A program made the position numbers and the translations under genes. A DNA stretch of 64,000 nt from Symbiodinium natans (lineage: Eukaryota > Sar > Dinophyceae > Suessiales > Symbiodiniaceae). The notes below the pieces were generated by a model. It was not told the DNA's origin and did no database searches. It worked only from the letters and a program-made list of their open reading frames with translations. The stretch spans positions 460,450 through 524,449 of the forward strand of contig CAJNDS010000302.1 in assembly GCA_905221605.1 (NCBI GenBank), in the 5' to 3' direction. Every line of letters starts with the position of its first letter. Positions within the stretch are counted from its first letter, which is position 1. Of this stretch, positions 52,102 to 61,164 are shown piece by piece.

Positions 52102-52348
52102 GGCGCCGGCAGGGGAAGACCAGGAAGACTACGACTACGACTGAATTCCAACAACCCTTCACTCGAGCCAGCAGGGTTGTCGTGCTCAGGGCTTAACAGA
52201 GTAGTTTACAGAACTGACCACGTGCTCAAGCGCCAGAACAGCTGCACGACAAGGGGAGCACCCACAATGCAAGGACCTTCAGGCGCACGAACGTGAACCC
52301 TTTTTGCAACTGGACTGCGAACAACTGCCAGGACAAGACCTTATAAAC

Positions 52349-52485
52349 CCTCCCCCCGAAAGCTGCGTCTCTAGCCCACCTGGCCCACCAGCGCTCCTTT
52401 CGTCGCACCGCCTCGAAGATTCTACGGTGGCGGCCTCGAGCACGCAGCAGCCGGGCCTCCAACAATGCCTTGCGGATGCGAAGTG
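52349..52485 (-). CDS. exon (45 codons), unknown gene
   Basis: Acceptor AACCTTGATCAG|CA, donor GGGGAGG|GTTTATAAG. Landmarks RIRKALLEARLLRARG and AVRRKERWWARWARD; strongly basic, helical. Confidence 0.5.
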
Positions 52486-52489
52486 CTGA

Positions 52490-53069
52490 TCAAGGTTTGG
52501 CCCCTTATGGTTTATGAGTTTGGGTAGGTGTACTGCAAGGCGTATGCCGCTCGCTTTTTGGGGCATTTCTCTTCAAGTCAAGTCTGGCTCCCACAAAAAC
52601 CATCCGGAGCTAGACTCGGACTTAACTGATACTAACGCCATAACCAGACCCATCAGGTCCCCGTTTTACCTGCTTCTCTTTTTTTGGGGGGATGTGCCGG
52701 TACTGGGGAGAAGTGATGGGGATCCTAAACCCTAAGCCCGAAACCCTAAACCCACCCACCTCCCCTCTGGCGCCTGATCGCTGAGAATCCACCTGCTCTC
52801 CATTTCCGAGAGGGCCTCACAGAGGCTCTGGCCGGAAACGCCTCATCCTTGATTCCCTCCCCCTAATATTGAAGGTCCCCTCCCCCCCCCCCCCCCCGAT
52901 AAGAAATACTAGATTATTATGTTATGGTAAAAAGGGGACCCCCCAATTAGCGGGGGTTTCATATGGCAACCTGGTCGCGTTCATGCCCTGAGCCCTTGTA
53001 CTAGTTGGGGAACTTCGGAACAACGGCATGGTGATGACCGGCCTCCCCAGCAGCTCGTGTTGAAGACCT
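52490..53069. other. no gene resolved
   Basis: A few CCCTAAA words and a poly-C run (52881-52897). No supportable exon. Confidence 0.4.
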
Positions 53070-53097
53070 GTGGACAGTCACATGCGAAATGTCATGC

Positions 53098-53215
53098 ATT
53101 CTGGAGGAGGGGAAGGAGGGAGGGAGAGGGAGAGGGAGAGCGAGAGAGAGGGGTGGAGACAGAAGAGCGAGAGGGAGAGAAATGAAGCGAGAGAAGCCAG
53201 AAGAGAAAGGAGAAG
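53098..53215. repeat. GA-rich purine tract
   Basis: GGGAGA/GCGAGAGA words over about 115 bp. Open frames here are low complexity. Confidence 0.8.
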
Positions 53216-53451
53216 GAGCACACACAAATTTCAACCACAGAGGGTCTGGTACAAGTATCACTGACGGTGCTTCTGAACACCCTCATCCCCTGCGGCAAGG
53301 GCACTCTGCCACATGCGGCAGGGTGGAGCGGGTGAGGATCAACTCACGGAGTGTCGTATAGCCTCACAGGTATCGGGAGTTGAACGTAGTCTTCAGGGTT
53401 CATGGTTCATGGTGCAGGGTTTAGGGTTTAGGGTTCAGTTGCCCCTACAAC

Positions 53452-53521
53452 CTTGGAGGTCCTGTTCTTTGGGCGGCCTTTCTCAGGGTGCTCTGCCTGG
53501 TCATCACCTGACACAGCCATA
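53452..53521 (-). CDS. exon, possibly initiating
   Basis: CGGCACACAG|T followed by ATG at 53520; donor CTCCAAG|GTTGTAGG. Landmark DDQAEHPEKGRPKNRTSK, hydrophilic. Confidence 0.45.
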
Positions 53522-53639
53522 CTGTGTGCCGGTGTACCTATCTTGCATCTGTATGTTTACATTGTCAACAGAGCAACCTAGGCACTCTGCAGAAGGCTGT
53601 TGAAACAAATAACTCCATGTCTGCGCTGCTCTGCATCAT

Positions 53640-53739
53640 TCAGTAGCCGCGTCTTGCAGCATCAGGCAACGCCATCGGACAAGTCTCAGGCTCTACAGCT
53701 GGCCGTGCATCCCAAGACAGGAACGTCGGACCCCTGTTG
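53640..53739 (-). CDS. terminal exon, unknown gene
   Basis: Acceptor CTAAACCCAG|C in an antisense telomere-like tract, then 32 codons to TGA (landmark RGPTFLSWDARPAVEPE). Confidence 0.4.
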
Positions 53740-53740
53740 C

Positions 53741-53812
53741 TGGGTTTAGGGTTTAGGGTTTAGGGTTTAGGGTTTAGGGTTTAGGGTTTAGGGTTTAGGG
53801 TTTAGGGTTAAG
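53741..53812. repeat. interstitial telomere-like tract (TTTAGGG)n
   Basis: Ten units. Confidence 0.95.
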
Positions 53813-54087
53813 CAGTTGGTATGGGCTCGGGACCCTTCGAGCCTGCAATGCCCCCGCCCTCGCTGGACCATGTTTAAGCACAGAAGCTTGTCTCCCTTAT
53901 AAACCCTATATAGGGCTTATAAACCTTCGGGGCTTATTAACCCTTGTAACCCCTAAATTTGAACCTTAAACCCCGAAAGACAAACCTCTGACTGTGAGTT
54001 GTTACCCGAGAGCCCTTGTCCTCCAAGCTTCTCTCATTCCGAGCCGCGATCGAAGTAGCGCCGGCGATCCTTAAGCCGTAGTCCATG

Positions 54088-54191
54088 GTTTAGGGTTTAT
54101 AGGGTTTATGGGGTTTATAGGGTTTATAGGGTTTATAGGGTTTATAGGGTTTATAGGGTTTATACGGTTTATAGGGTTTATAGGGTTTAGG
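54088..54191. repeat. GGGTTTATA decamer repeat
   Basis: GGGTTTATAG repeats about ten times, a telomere-derived variant adjoining exon 54195-54276. Confidence 0.9.
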
Positions 54192-54194
54192 ATC

Positions 54195-54276
54195 ATGGTG
54201 AAGGAGGATGCGGCGCAGCTCTGAAACCGAATCGCGCTCTTTTCGCACGAGCGCGTTGATGCCCGGGCCAGAATGG
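54195..54276 (-). CDS. exon, unknown gene
   Basis: Acceptor TCACCTAAG|C, likely GA donor CCAT|GATCC. Landmark NALVRKERDSVSELRRILL, helical, charged. Confidence 0.5.
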
Positions 54277-54318
54277 CTTAGGTGACCTGAGACCTGTGCA
54301 TTACCCTGAACCCTAAAC

Positions 54319-54397
54319 CACTCTTGGCCAAGCTGCTGTCAACGTCTCCTCCAGCTTCTCCATGAGGTAGCTGATGATGGCTTCGTGGGTGCGAAGC
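54319..54397 (-). CDS. exon, unknown gene
   Basis: Acceptor AGTAGTTAAG|G, donor AGAGTG|GTTTAGGG supplied by a telomere-like word. Landmark HEAIISYLMEKLEETLTAAW. Confidence 0.55.
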
Positions 54398-54479
54398 CTT
54401 AACTACTCAGCTACTCCAATGCTGGCTCCAAGTCATGCCCAGGGGACCAAAAGCCTCAAAAAGGGGACCCTCCTTCGAC

Positions 54480-54572
54480 CAGCCTCTGACAAGACCCATT
54501 TAACTACGGGGCGCCTTTGAGCATTCAGGGTCCGGGTCCTTGCCGGCAAGGCGAACTCTCTCTTAATCCTTG
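54480..54572 (-). CDS. exon, unknown gene
   Basis: Acceptor GGTTTTCCGTAG|CA, donor GAGGCTG|GTCGAAGG. Landmark RIKREFALPARTRTLNAQRR. Confidence 0.4.
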
Positions 54573-54717
54573 CTACGGAAAACCGGTCATCCGCGGCACT
54601 CCCCATCCTCACCGCCTTTGCTTGCAGCCGGGGGTGAGGGCGACGAAGTTGACAGCCCACCCTCGGCATTGCAAGCCGATTTCAGCCAACGTCATGCTGC
54701 TGTCTAAACCCCAAAAC

Positions 54718-54820
54718 TGGGAAGTTCCCCCTTATGCTAACAGTCCTTAATGGGGATTAAAAAAAAAGCCAATATAGCCCCTATATTGAGGCCTGTTAGT
54801 ACAAGGGGGCACATCCCCAA
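54718..54820. mobile_element. MITE, TTGGGATGTTC family, copy 9
   Basis: Ends CTGGGAAGTTCCCCC / GGGGGCACATCCCCAA. Flanking 8-mers CCCCAAAA and CCCCGAAA (7 of 8). A poly-A run interrupts the core. Confidence 0.75.
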
Positions 54821-55186
54821 CCCCGAAATCACACTGGCCGCTGCGCAACAAATATCCTCTCGATCCATTTGGAAACCAGTCGACACCTCCCACCTAGCCC
54901 TAATCTAGGATTTAGGGGCTTCATCTCTTACGCTCGGGCAAGCCAGGATGGTTTAGAGTTCCCTAAGACTCCAAAAGCTACGAGAAAAATCTTCCTTTCG
55001 AAAATAGAGTCTACAGTCACTTCAGTTACTTTTCACTTGACGCATGGCCCCTGAACTTTTCCTGCGCCCCTGACATTTGTTGCATCCCAAACTCTACACC
55101 CGGCTCGAATCTTCAGACCTCAGCTGCTGAAATCCTGCAATCCTGGTCACTAGGCATATAAAGGGAACCACGGTGGTCTTCTCGAG

Positions 55187-55319
55187 TTGACATCTGAAAA
55201 GGCAAGCAAAACAGAAGACACGCCGAGGACGGAAAAGTGGAAAGCGCAGGAACTCAGCAATGCAGGGCGAAACGGCTTTGGAAAGATGATTTCTGAGGAT
55301 CGATATAGCAAAACAAAAG
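55187..55319 (+). CDS. possible exon, strand uncertain
   Basis: Plus frame after CTTCTCGAG| (landmark KASKTEDTPRTEKWKAQEL) to a GA donor. The minus strand is open and hydrophobic over the same bases (landmark LSSCAFHFSVLGVSSVLL). Confidence 0.35.
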
Positions 55320-55597
55320 GAACACTAAACCCTAAACCAACAAAAAATCGACCGATGTTCATGCCATGCCACTCCTTCAGCCTAGTTTGTCTTCCTCTTA
55401 TGAGCGAGCTACCGTTCAAGTACCCAGAGCAGACCCCCGAAACCTTGAAAACTCCAAACGACAACTCTATCTTAGGCCCGTACGCCCGGTGATTTACAGA
55501 CGGCACCCACCCCCTCCTCCCTTTCTTTACTGCTGCTTCAGCGAGAGTGGAGAGAGCGGATCCGGATACTGATCCCCCATATCATCCCCATTGTCAT

Positions 55598-55752
55598 AAG
55601 GTTCTTAAGGGAGGGGGATTCAAGGGGGGTACGTAACCCAAGGTTCCCTAACAATTACTCCCCACTACTCCCTAAGGCTCCCTAAGCTTCCCTAAGGTTC
55701 CCTAGGTCCTAGGTACCTACCCCCTGGAACCTCCCCCCCTTAAGAACCCTAT
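55598..55752. repeat. inverted repeat, GGTTCTTAAGGG ends
   Basis: AGGTTCTTAAGGGAGGGGG at the left faces CCCCCCTTAAGAACCCT at the right, around GGTTCCCTAA repeats. Possible MITE. Confidence 0.65.
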
Positions 55753-55759
55753 AACATCC

Positions 55760-56332
55760 CGCAAAGAAGTGCCGTCTTGACTGACTCCCAGATCCCAGAC
55801 CCAAACACATCCGAAGTAGCGCGCATGACTATAATATACAGCACTGGTTCTCCCAGCATTCTCCAACTCCCCCTCAAGCCTCTCCCTAAAACCACGGTTC
55901 GCGGAATGCCAAAAACAAAAACATTATACCAAAAAAAAACATGAGACCCAAACCTATAACCGTAATGCCAGGTAGGGAGAAAAGGATCCGGGCATAACGC
56001 CCCCCAGGGTTAGGGTTAGGGTTTTGGGCTCAGCTTGCCCCTAACCCCTCTTCCTTGTACCTGGACTAGCTGAATGCTCCCAACCCTAAACCCCAAACCC
56101 CAAACCCTAAGCCCTGACCTTAAAACCTAAACGCCCTAAACCCTAAACCCCAAACCCTAAGACTTAACCCTAAACCCCAAACCCAAACCTCCCCCCCCCC
56201 CACCAAAACCCGCCGCCAAAAGTCTCTCCTCGCCTCGGCGTCCGCAGCGGGGGCGCAGCGTTGCAGCTCCGCCCGCCTCAGCGTCGCAGCCTGCAGCGCC
56301 GACTCGAGCCTCGGACCCCCGGGTTCTTATGT
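55760..56332. other. no gene resolved
   Basis: Degenerate CCCTAAA/CCCCAAA words from 56070 to 56200, and GC-rich unique sequence. No exon seen. Confidence 0.4.
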
Positions 56333-56597
56333 TAGGGTTTGTTGGGGTTTAGGGTTTAGGGTTTAGGGTTAGGGTGTTTAGGGTTTAGGGTTTAGGGTTT
56401 AGGGTTTAGGGTTTAGGGTTTAGGGTTTAGGGTTTAGGGTTTAGGGTTTAGGGTTTAGGGTTTAGGGTTTAGGGTTTAGGGTTTAGGGTTTAGGGTTTAG
56501 GGTTTAGGGTTTAGGGTTTAGGGTTTAGGGTTTAGGGTTTAGGGTTTAGGGTTTAGGGTTTAGGGTTTAGGGTTTAGGGTTTAGGGTTTAGGGTTAG
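56333..56597. repeat. longest interstitial telomere-like tract (TTTAGGG)n
   Basis: About 36 near-perfect units over 260 bp, followed by a 43-bp piece of the TTCTTAGTAGGG MITE family. Confidence 0.95.
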
Positions 56598-56689
56598 GGC
56601 CCTATTCTACCCTTTAGCATTCCTGATTCCCTACTAAGAACCAGCCTCAGAAGGTCTTAGGGCCTTTTTTGGGGCGTTTAGTCGCTCAC

Positions 56690-56825
56690 TTTTGGGGGGT
56701 TGGGGGGGGGGGGCGGTTTGGGGGTGTTTAGGGCTTTGGGGGGCGGGGGGGGGGGGGGGGGGGGTTAGGGTTTAGGGCAGTTTCTTTTTCTTTTTTTTTG
56801 GGGGGGGGCGGGGGGGGGGTTTAGG
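56690..56825. repeat. G-run region
   Basis: Several runs of 9-20 G interspersed with TTTAGGG words. Potential G-quadruplex. Run lengths may be unreliable. Confidence 0.8.
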
Positions 56826-57004
56826 AGCGCACGGCAGGCAAGGCTTCGGTTGGTAGGTTCACTTCGGTGACACAACGTCAACTATTCATCGACGCTCTCC
56901 GTTTACTGATTGCCGGAACGGAGCAGCATTTCTCCCCCCCCCCCCCGAGCAGCTTTCCACTAGGGTACTTACCGAATGCAAACCCTAAATCCTAAACCCT
57001 AAAC

Positions 57005-57103
57005 CGAATGCACGAACCCACGCATACCACGTGTCACCCATGTCTTTCCCCCTCGATGCACTACTTGTCGCAGCCAAAGAAATGTACCTTGCTAGGCCGG
57101 GTG
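57005..57103 (-). CDS. exon, unknown gene
   Basis: Acceptor TGCGTGAAG|CA, donor GCATTCG|GTTTAGGG. Landmark ARYISLAATSSASRGKDMGD. Confidence 0.5.
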
Positions 57104-57182
57104 CTTCACGCAAAAACCCCAAACCCCAAACCCTTATTTTGACTCCAGGCTCAGCCGGATCCGAACTTACTGACAATCTGTG

Positions 57183-57242
57183 AAACCCTAAACCCTAAAC
57201 CCTAAACCCTAAACCCTAAACCCTAAACCCTAAACCCTAAAC
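57183..57242. repeat. interstitial telomere-like tract (CCCTAAA)n
   Basis: Eight to nine units. In minus sense it follows the 57243 exon and supplies its GT donor. Confidence 0.95.
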
Positions 57243-57329
57243 CCGCGAAGTAGCAACACCCAGAATACATCCACCCTACTGGCACACAGGCTTCCATGCC
57301 CAAGGCTGGCTTCTGTTCCCTTCTTCGAC
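57243..57329 (-). CDS. possible exon
   Basis: Acceptor GCATAGCAG|, donor TTCGCGG|GTTTAGGG. Two minus frames are open (landmarks LCASRVDVFWVLLL or CVPVGWMYSGCCYF), so the frame is uncertain. Confidence 0.35.
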
Positions 57330-57354
57330 CTGCTATGCACATGATCCCGGTGTG

Positions 57355-57446
57355 GTTTAGGGTTTAGGGTTTAGGGTTTAGGGTTTAGGGTTTAGAGTTT
57401 AGGGTTTAGGGTTTAGGGTCTAGGGTTTAGGGTTTCGGGTTTAGGG
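57355..57446. repeat. interstitial telomere-like tract (TTTAGGG)n
   Basis: Twelve to thirteen units with variants. Confidence 0.9.
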
Positions 57447-57478
57447 CCCGAGCTTCTCTGAGGCCTTATCTGTTACAC

Positions 57479-57603
57479 CTGCTCGCCACACCCGAAAGCC
57501 TTGAAACCCTCCAGCCCGGACGCTTTTGCAGTTGCAGGGCGTTGATGGCTGTCACGGCTGTCACGCGTTTGCAATTCGAAGTGCGCCCAGGCCCTTTCCG
57601 TCC
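57479..57603 (-). CDS. exon, unknown gene
   Basis: Acceptor GGGTTTAG|GGA inside a telomere-like tract, donor GCGAGCAG|GTGTAAC. Landmark RVTAVTAINALQLQKRPGW. Confidence 0.45.
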
Positions 57604-57691
57604 CTAAACCCTAAACCCTAAACCCTAAACCCTAAACCCTAAACCCTAAACCCTAAACCCTAAACCCTAAACCCTAAACCCTAAACCTAGA
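57604..57691. repeat. interstitial telomere-like tract (CCCTAAA)n
   Basis: Twelve units, immediately upstream (minus sense) of the 57479-57603 exon. Confidence 0.95.
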
Positions 57692-57772
57692 ACTCATGTT
57701 TCAATATTCTGTGTCGGGGAAGGGAACGGCTCATAAATTCACGAGGCAGCCGATTGAAGAGAGACTCCAGGC

Positions 57773-57843
57773 CTTGCAGAGCTCCAGCAATGTCATAAGT
57801 TCTGTATATACATCACGACCTTGCATGGCGTCTTTTGCGCTTG
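57773..57843 (-). CDS. exon, unknown gene
   Basis: Acceptor AATGGCCAG|CA, GC donor TGCAAG|GCCTGG. Landmark KDAMQGRDVYTELMTLLEL. The plus strand is also open for 63 codons but less protein-like. Confidence 0.45.
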
Positions 57844-57863
57844 CTGGCCATTTTTGGGGGGTC

Positions 57864-57937
57864 CAGGGTTTAGGGTTTAGGGTTTAGGGTTTAGGGTTTA
57901 CGGTTTAGGGTTTAGGGTTCAGGGTCTAGGGTTTTTT
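57864..57937. repeat. interstitial telomere-like tract (TTTAGGG)n
   Basis: Ten units with variants. Confidence 0.9.
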
Positions 57938-57977
57938 CTCATGCAACGCCTTTCGCGCTAGCCGCTTGCCATGCAAC

Positions 57978-58033
57978 CTCGAGCTGAAGGACTCGCTCCT
58001 CACACGCCTCCAGCTTCTCAGCCTCATGTACTT
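57978..58033 (-). CDS. short coiled-coil exon
   Basis: Frame EAEKLEACEERVLQLE between an AG at about 58023-58034 and donor CTCGAG|GTTGC. Heptad-like spacing. Confidence 0.35.
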
Positions 58034-58449
58034 CTCATTGGTTTGTGGTTTAGGGTTTAAGGTTTGGGGTTTAAGGTTAGCTTAGGGAAAATCATACACA
58101 CATCTGTTGCTTGTTATCTAGGAATGGTCTGGCAACTTATAGCCGTTCGAGGAGGTCACGTTTGTTTGCAGCACACCATCCATAGTGCACACCCTGAACC
58201 ACACACATGTTGAACTTTGGCAGAATCATCAGACCGGGTGATTCTGGGTGATTCGGAGCACGGGCACATAAACATAATAAGAATGATGATAAAACATGAT
58301 TCGCGTTGTCATTACTCACCCAGATGATAGCAACTAGCACAAAATAGACAAAATATGAAAGGCACACAGTCAACACGACCCTCACAATATACTCAATCAA
58401 CACAATTCAACACCACCATTCGCTTATGCCAACTGTCGAGGGTTAAGAC
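58034..58449. other. 3' flank of the secreted-protein gene
   Basis: AT-richer sequence after the stop at 58450, probably 3' UTR. The minus-strand frame at 58137-58403 is hydrophobic but has no splice or context support. Confidence 0.5.
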
Positions 58450-61164
58450 TTAGTATTGCCTGGCGGCCAGCCCCGGAATGAACCCATTGGCCACAGACAG
58501 AAAGAAGGTGACAAGGCCGGTGATGCCAAGCTGGATCGCTGTCACGACAGGCCCAGCGAAGCTCATGCCCACCCAAGCGAAGTCTTGCATGAAGGTCTGC
58601 AGTAACTGTGTCGCTAGCTCTGCAGCAAAGTTTGTGGCACCACCCGCCAGAAGAAGTTCGAACGTGCTGCCGCCCACTTCAAGCAGGCCTCGCAGAAGGC
58701 TTTCCATGCCATTGGCCAACATGTCGAAGACGCTGTTGGTCACATCCATGAAGAACTCCACACTGATGGGGCTGAGATACTTCTGTGCGGCCGCCATCAT
58801 GACGGTGAAGATGTCACTGATGAGTCCACCGACCTCGGGGATCAAGCCGGCAAGCCCAACCACTGCATTTTCGGCAGCGCCAACCGCCGTCTGAAGGACC
58901 CCAACCAGCTGCTCGAACAGTGGCCGCATGACATCGTCCCCCACCTTGTAAAGCAGCTGTGCGGCAAGTTTGCCCAAGGCCTTGGAGACAATCCCAGGCA
59001 TGCTGTTCAGCAGAACTTTGCCCTTCAGCGCGAAGGAACCGGCATGACCGCTCGCGATGAGGGAGTTCACAGCGCCGTCGGTCATGGCCTCACATTGCAG
59101 GGCGACCTCGCTGTTGATGATCTGAGCCACTGCCACCAGGGCCTCTCCCAGGTCCAAGGCTAAAGCAGCGGCCTGCAAGCCCGAGCCCATGAGCTCGCCC
59201 AATCCCTCTGTCATGTCTGTCACAGTTTGGTCAATGAGATTCAGGCCACTTTGAGCCATTTCGAAGAGTTGCGGTTTCAACGGCTCTCCAAAGCTCTGCA
59301 AAGCACAGGACCCAAGCTCCATGCCTGGGAGGACCGTGAGCTGCTCGATCATGTTCCAAGCCTTGTTGAGCAAGGACAACCTCCATGCCCCAGCGGAGAT
59401 GGTGGTCATATCTTCTATGAGGTAATCCGCGTAGCACTCGATGGCCAACTCCTGACCCCAGCCTGTATTGGCATCCTCGCGCTTCGCGCAGATGGTGTTG
59501 CCATCCGTCCAAACACGGAAGCTATCCGGGGCGTCCAGCGAATCCGCATTGATGCGGATGTAGCGATTCCCGGCATCTGGTGGACAGTACAAGCCTGTGG
59601 CTGTAACATGAACGCACTTCTCGCTACTGGCTGATTGGCCGATGTACACGGCATGGTGAAGGACCGTGTCCGAGCATGAAATTCGGAGATTCATACCCCA
59701 GCCACCTCCTGCATCAGTACGCTGAACACACACCGTGCTACCATCCTCCACCTGGACAATGAAGGTGTCCCCGAAGCTGCCACCCCGCAGGCGCTTCCCA
59801 GCATTGGCTGCGTCCGCCTCGCAGACGAGGTTCTTGGCCCGGACTTTCACGCACTTCCGGTTCTCCCCAGAGCTGCCAATGTCCACCGCCATCGCCTGCT
59901 CGCCCTTGAGCAGGTTGCTTTGCAAGGCCTCAGCCCAGGTTGCTAGACTGTCCAAGGGATGCTGAATGATCGTCTGGTACATATTCTGGCTCAGCTGGTC
60001 CCCAGACAAGGCCAGCCGGAGAATGTCATGGACATCCAGAGGCTTGGGTAGGTCCTCCAAGCATGTTAAGAAGGGGCCGATCTGATCCAGGAGCTGATGA
60101 AAAAGCTGCACCAGCTCACCCTGATCCCGCACCCATTCTGCAGCTTCATCCAGGCCAACAACATCCAGGACAGACGAGCTGGCTTCCACGACAACAGTTC
60201 CCACGGCCTCCACGGCATCACCGACGACGCCAGCGAACCCAGATATGAGATCTCCAAAAAAGGCTGACTGCACAAGGGACATGCTCAGGTTCGCCGAGCG
60301 AAGTGACATAGCGTGCCTTCGCCTGGTTCGGTGGCCCAATCGCACCCATCCCAAGTACAGATGCTCAACGCTGTGGCCGCTATGAAGCCTTGTCAACAAG
60401 GAGGTGAGCTCTGCTCCAGCCATGTGTGTCCCGTTCTGGTGCTCCAAGATGAGGACCACAGGGCCCAAGGACTCCATAGTGCCTTCCGTGACGTTCGTGC
60501 CGTTCACTGAGAGGCTGAGGGCCCCCTGACTTTGCCACAGTCTCAGGGCACTCCTGCGAATTGCCCTCAAGTTGGGTTCCACAAGTTGGGGTCGGCGGAA
60601 GCCCATGGAATCCCTGACATGCAAGCAGATCATCTCGCTGTGTGGCAGGCAGGACTGTGGCGTGAAATGCATGGGTTGGCGGCGAGGAGCTGTGCGAACT
60701 ACTTGTGCTTGCAGCTGTGGGCTGCCAAATCGGACTTCTTGGACAGATCTCTGAGTCGTGGTGTTGCTCGCCATAGTGGCCGCCGTGGGCGCGGCGACAG
60801 CCATGGATGGCCAATTCTGGACGAGCTTCTCAACTCGGAGTTCGCAGGAATTGAACTGCTTTCGAAGACCATCGAAGACACCTGAAGCCACGCTTGTCAA
60901 GAAGCCCATGACACCAGTCATGGCCTGTTCCAGTACTTCCATAACTGGCCCTTGCACCAAAAAGCTGAACAACTCATGGTCACCTGTTAAAGTTGCCAGG
61001 AGCTCGCGGACTAGTTCAGGGATTGAGAGCACGGCGCTCTCAGAGATGTCTTGGAGCGCTTGCCCCATCAGCCTTACCAGCTTGCCCATGCCATCCACCA
61101 GCAACTTGCCAATATCTCTCGTGATGTCAACAGGCAGCGTCACAAACGTCGGCCCCAACATCTC
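58450..61164 (-). CDS. exon 4 of the secreted two-half protein
   Basis: 904 codons and a TGA-type end at 58450, carrying the end of half one and all of half two. It has no intron, although half one has three. The ATG at 61161 is internal, not a start: the upstream frame continues after removal of the intron at 61165-61266. Confidence 0.8.
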   Translation of the reverse strand, partial: EMLGPTFVTLPVDITRDIGKLLVDGMGKLVRLMGQALQDISESAVLSIPELVRELLATLTGDHELFSFLVQGPVMEVLEQAMTGVMGFLTSVASGVFDGLRKQFNSCELRVEKLVQNWPSMAVAAPTAATMASNTTTQRSVQEVRFGSPQLQAQVVRTAPRRQPMHFTPQSCLPHSEMICLHVRDSMGFRRPQLVEPNLRAIRRSALRLWQSQGALSLSVNGTNVTEGTMESLGPVVLILEHQNGTHMAGAELTSLLTRLHSGHSVEHLYLGWVRLGHRTRRRHAMSLRSANLSMSLVQSAFFGDLISGFAGVVGDAVEAVGTVVVEASSSVLDVVGLDEAAEWVRDQGELVQLFHQLLDQIGPFLTCLEDLPKPLDVHDILRLALSGDQLSQNMYQTIIQHPLDSLATWAEALQSNLLKGEQAMAVDIGSSGENRKCVKVRAKNLVCEADAANAGKRLRGGSFGDTFIVQVEDGSTVCVQRTDAGGGWGMNLRISCSDTVLHHAVYIGQSASSEKCVHVTATGLYCPPDAGNRYIRINADSLDAPDSFRVWTDGNTICAKREDANTGWGQELAIECYADYLIEDMTTISAGAWRLSLLNKAWNMIEQLTVLPGMELGSCALQSFGEPLKPQLFEMAQSGLNLIDQTVTDMTEGLGELMGSGLQAAALALDLGEALVAVAQIINSEVALQCEAMTDGAVNSLIASGHAGSFALKGKVLLNSMPGIVSKALGKLAAQLLYKVGDDVMRPLFEQLVGVLQTAVGAAENAVVGLAGLIPEVGGLISDIFTVMMAAAQKYLSPISVEFFMDVTNSVFDMLANGMESLLRGLLEVGGSTFELLLAGGATNFAAELATQLLQTFMQDFAWVGMSFAGPVVTAIQLGITGLVTFFLSVANGFIPGLAARQY

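Noticed and set aside
56333-56597. A true chromosome end
   Set aside because: Unique and coding sequence continues on both sides, and many similar tracts occur in both orientations.
58137-58403. Small membrane protein downstream of the secreted-protein gene
   Set aside because: AT-rich 3' flank, no splice or start support; composition explains the hydrophobic frame.
59227-59634. Plus-strand frame of 135 codons inside the secreted-protein gene
   Set aside because: Opposite-strand shadow of a long, well supported exon.
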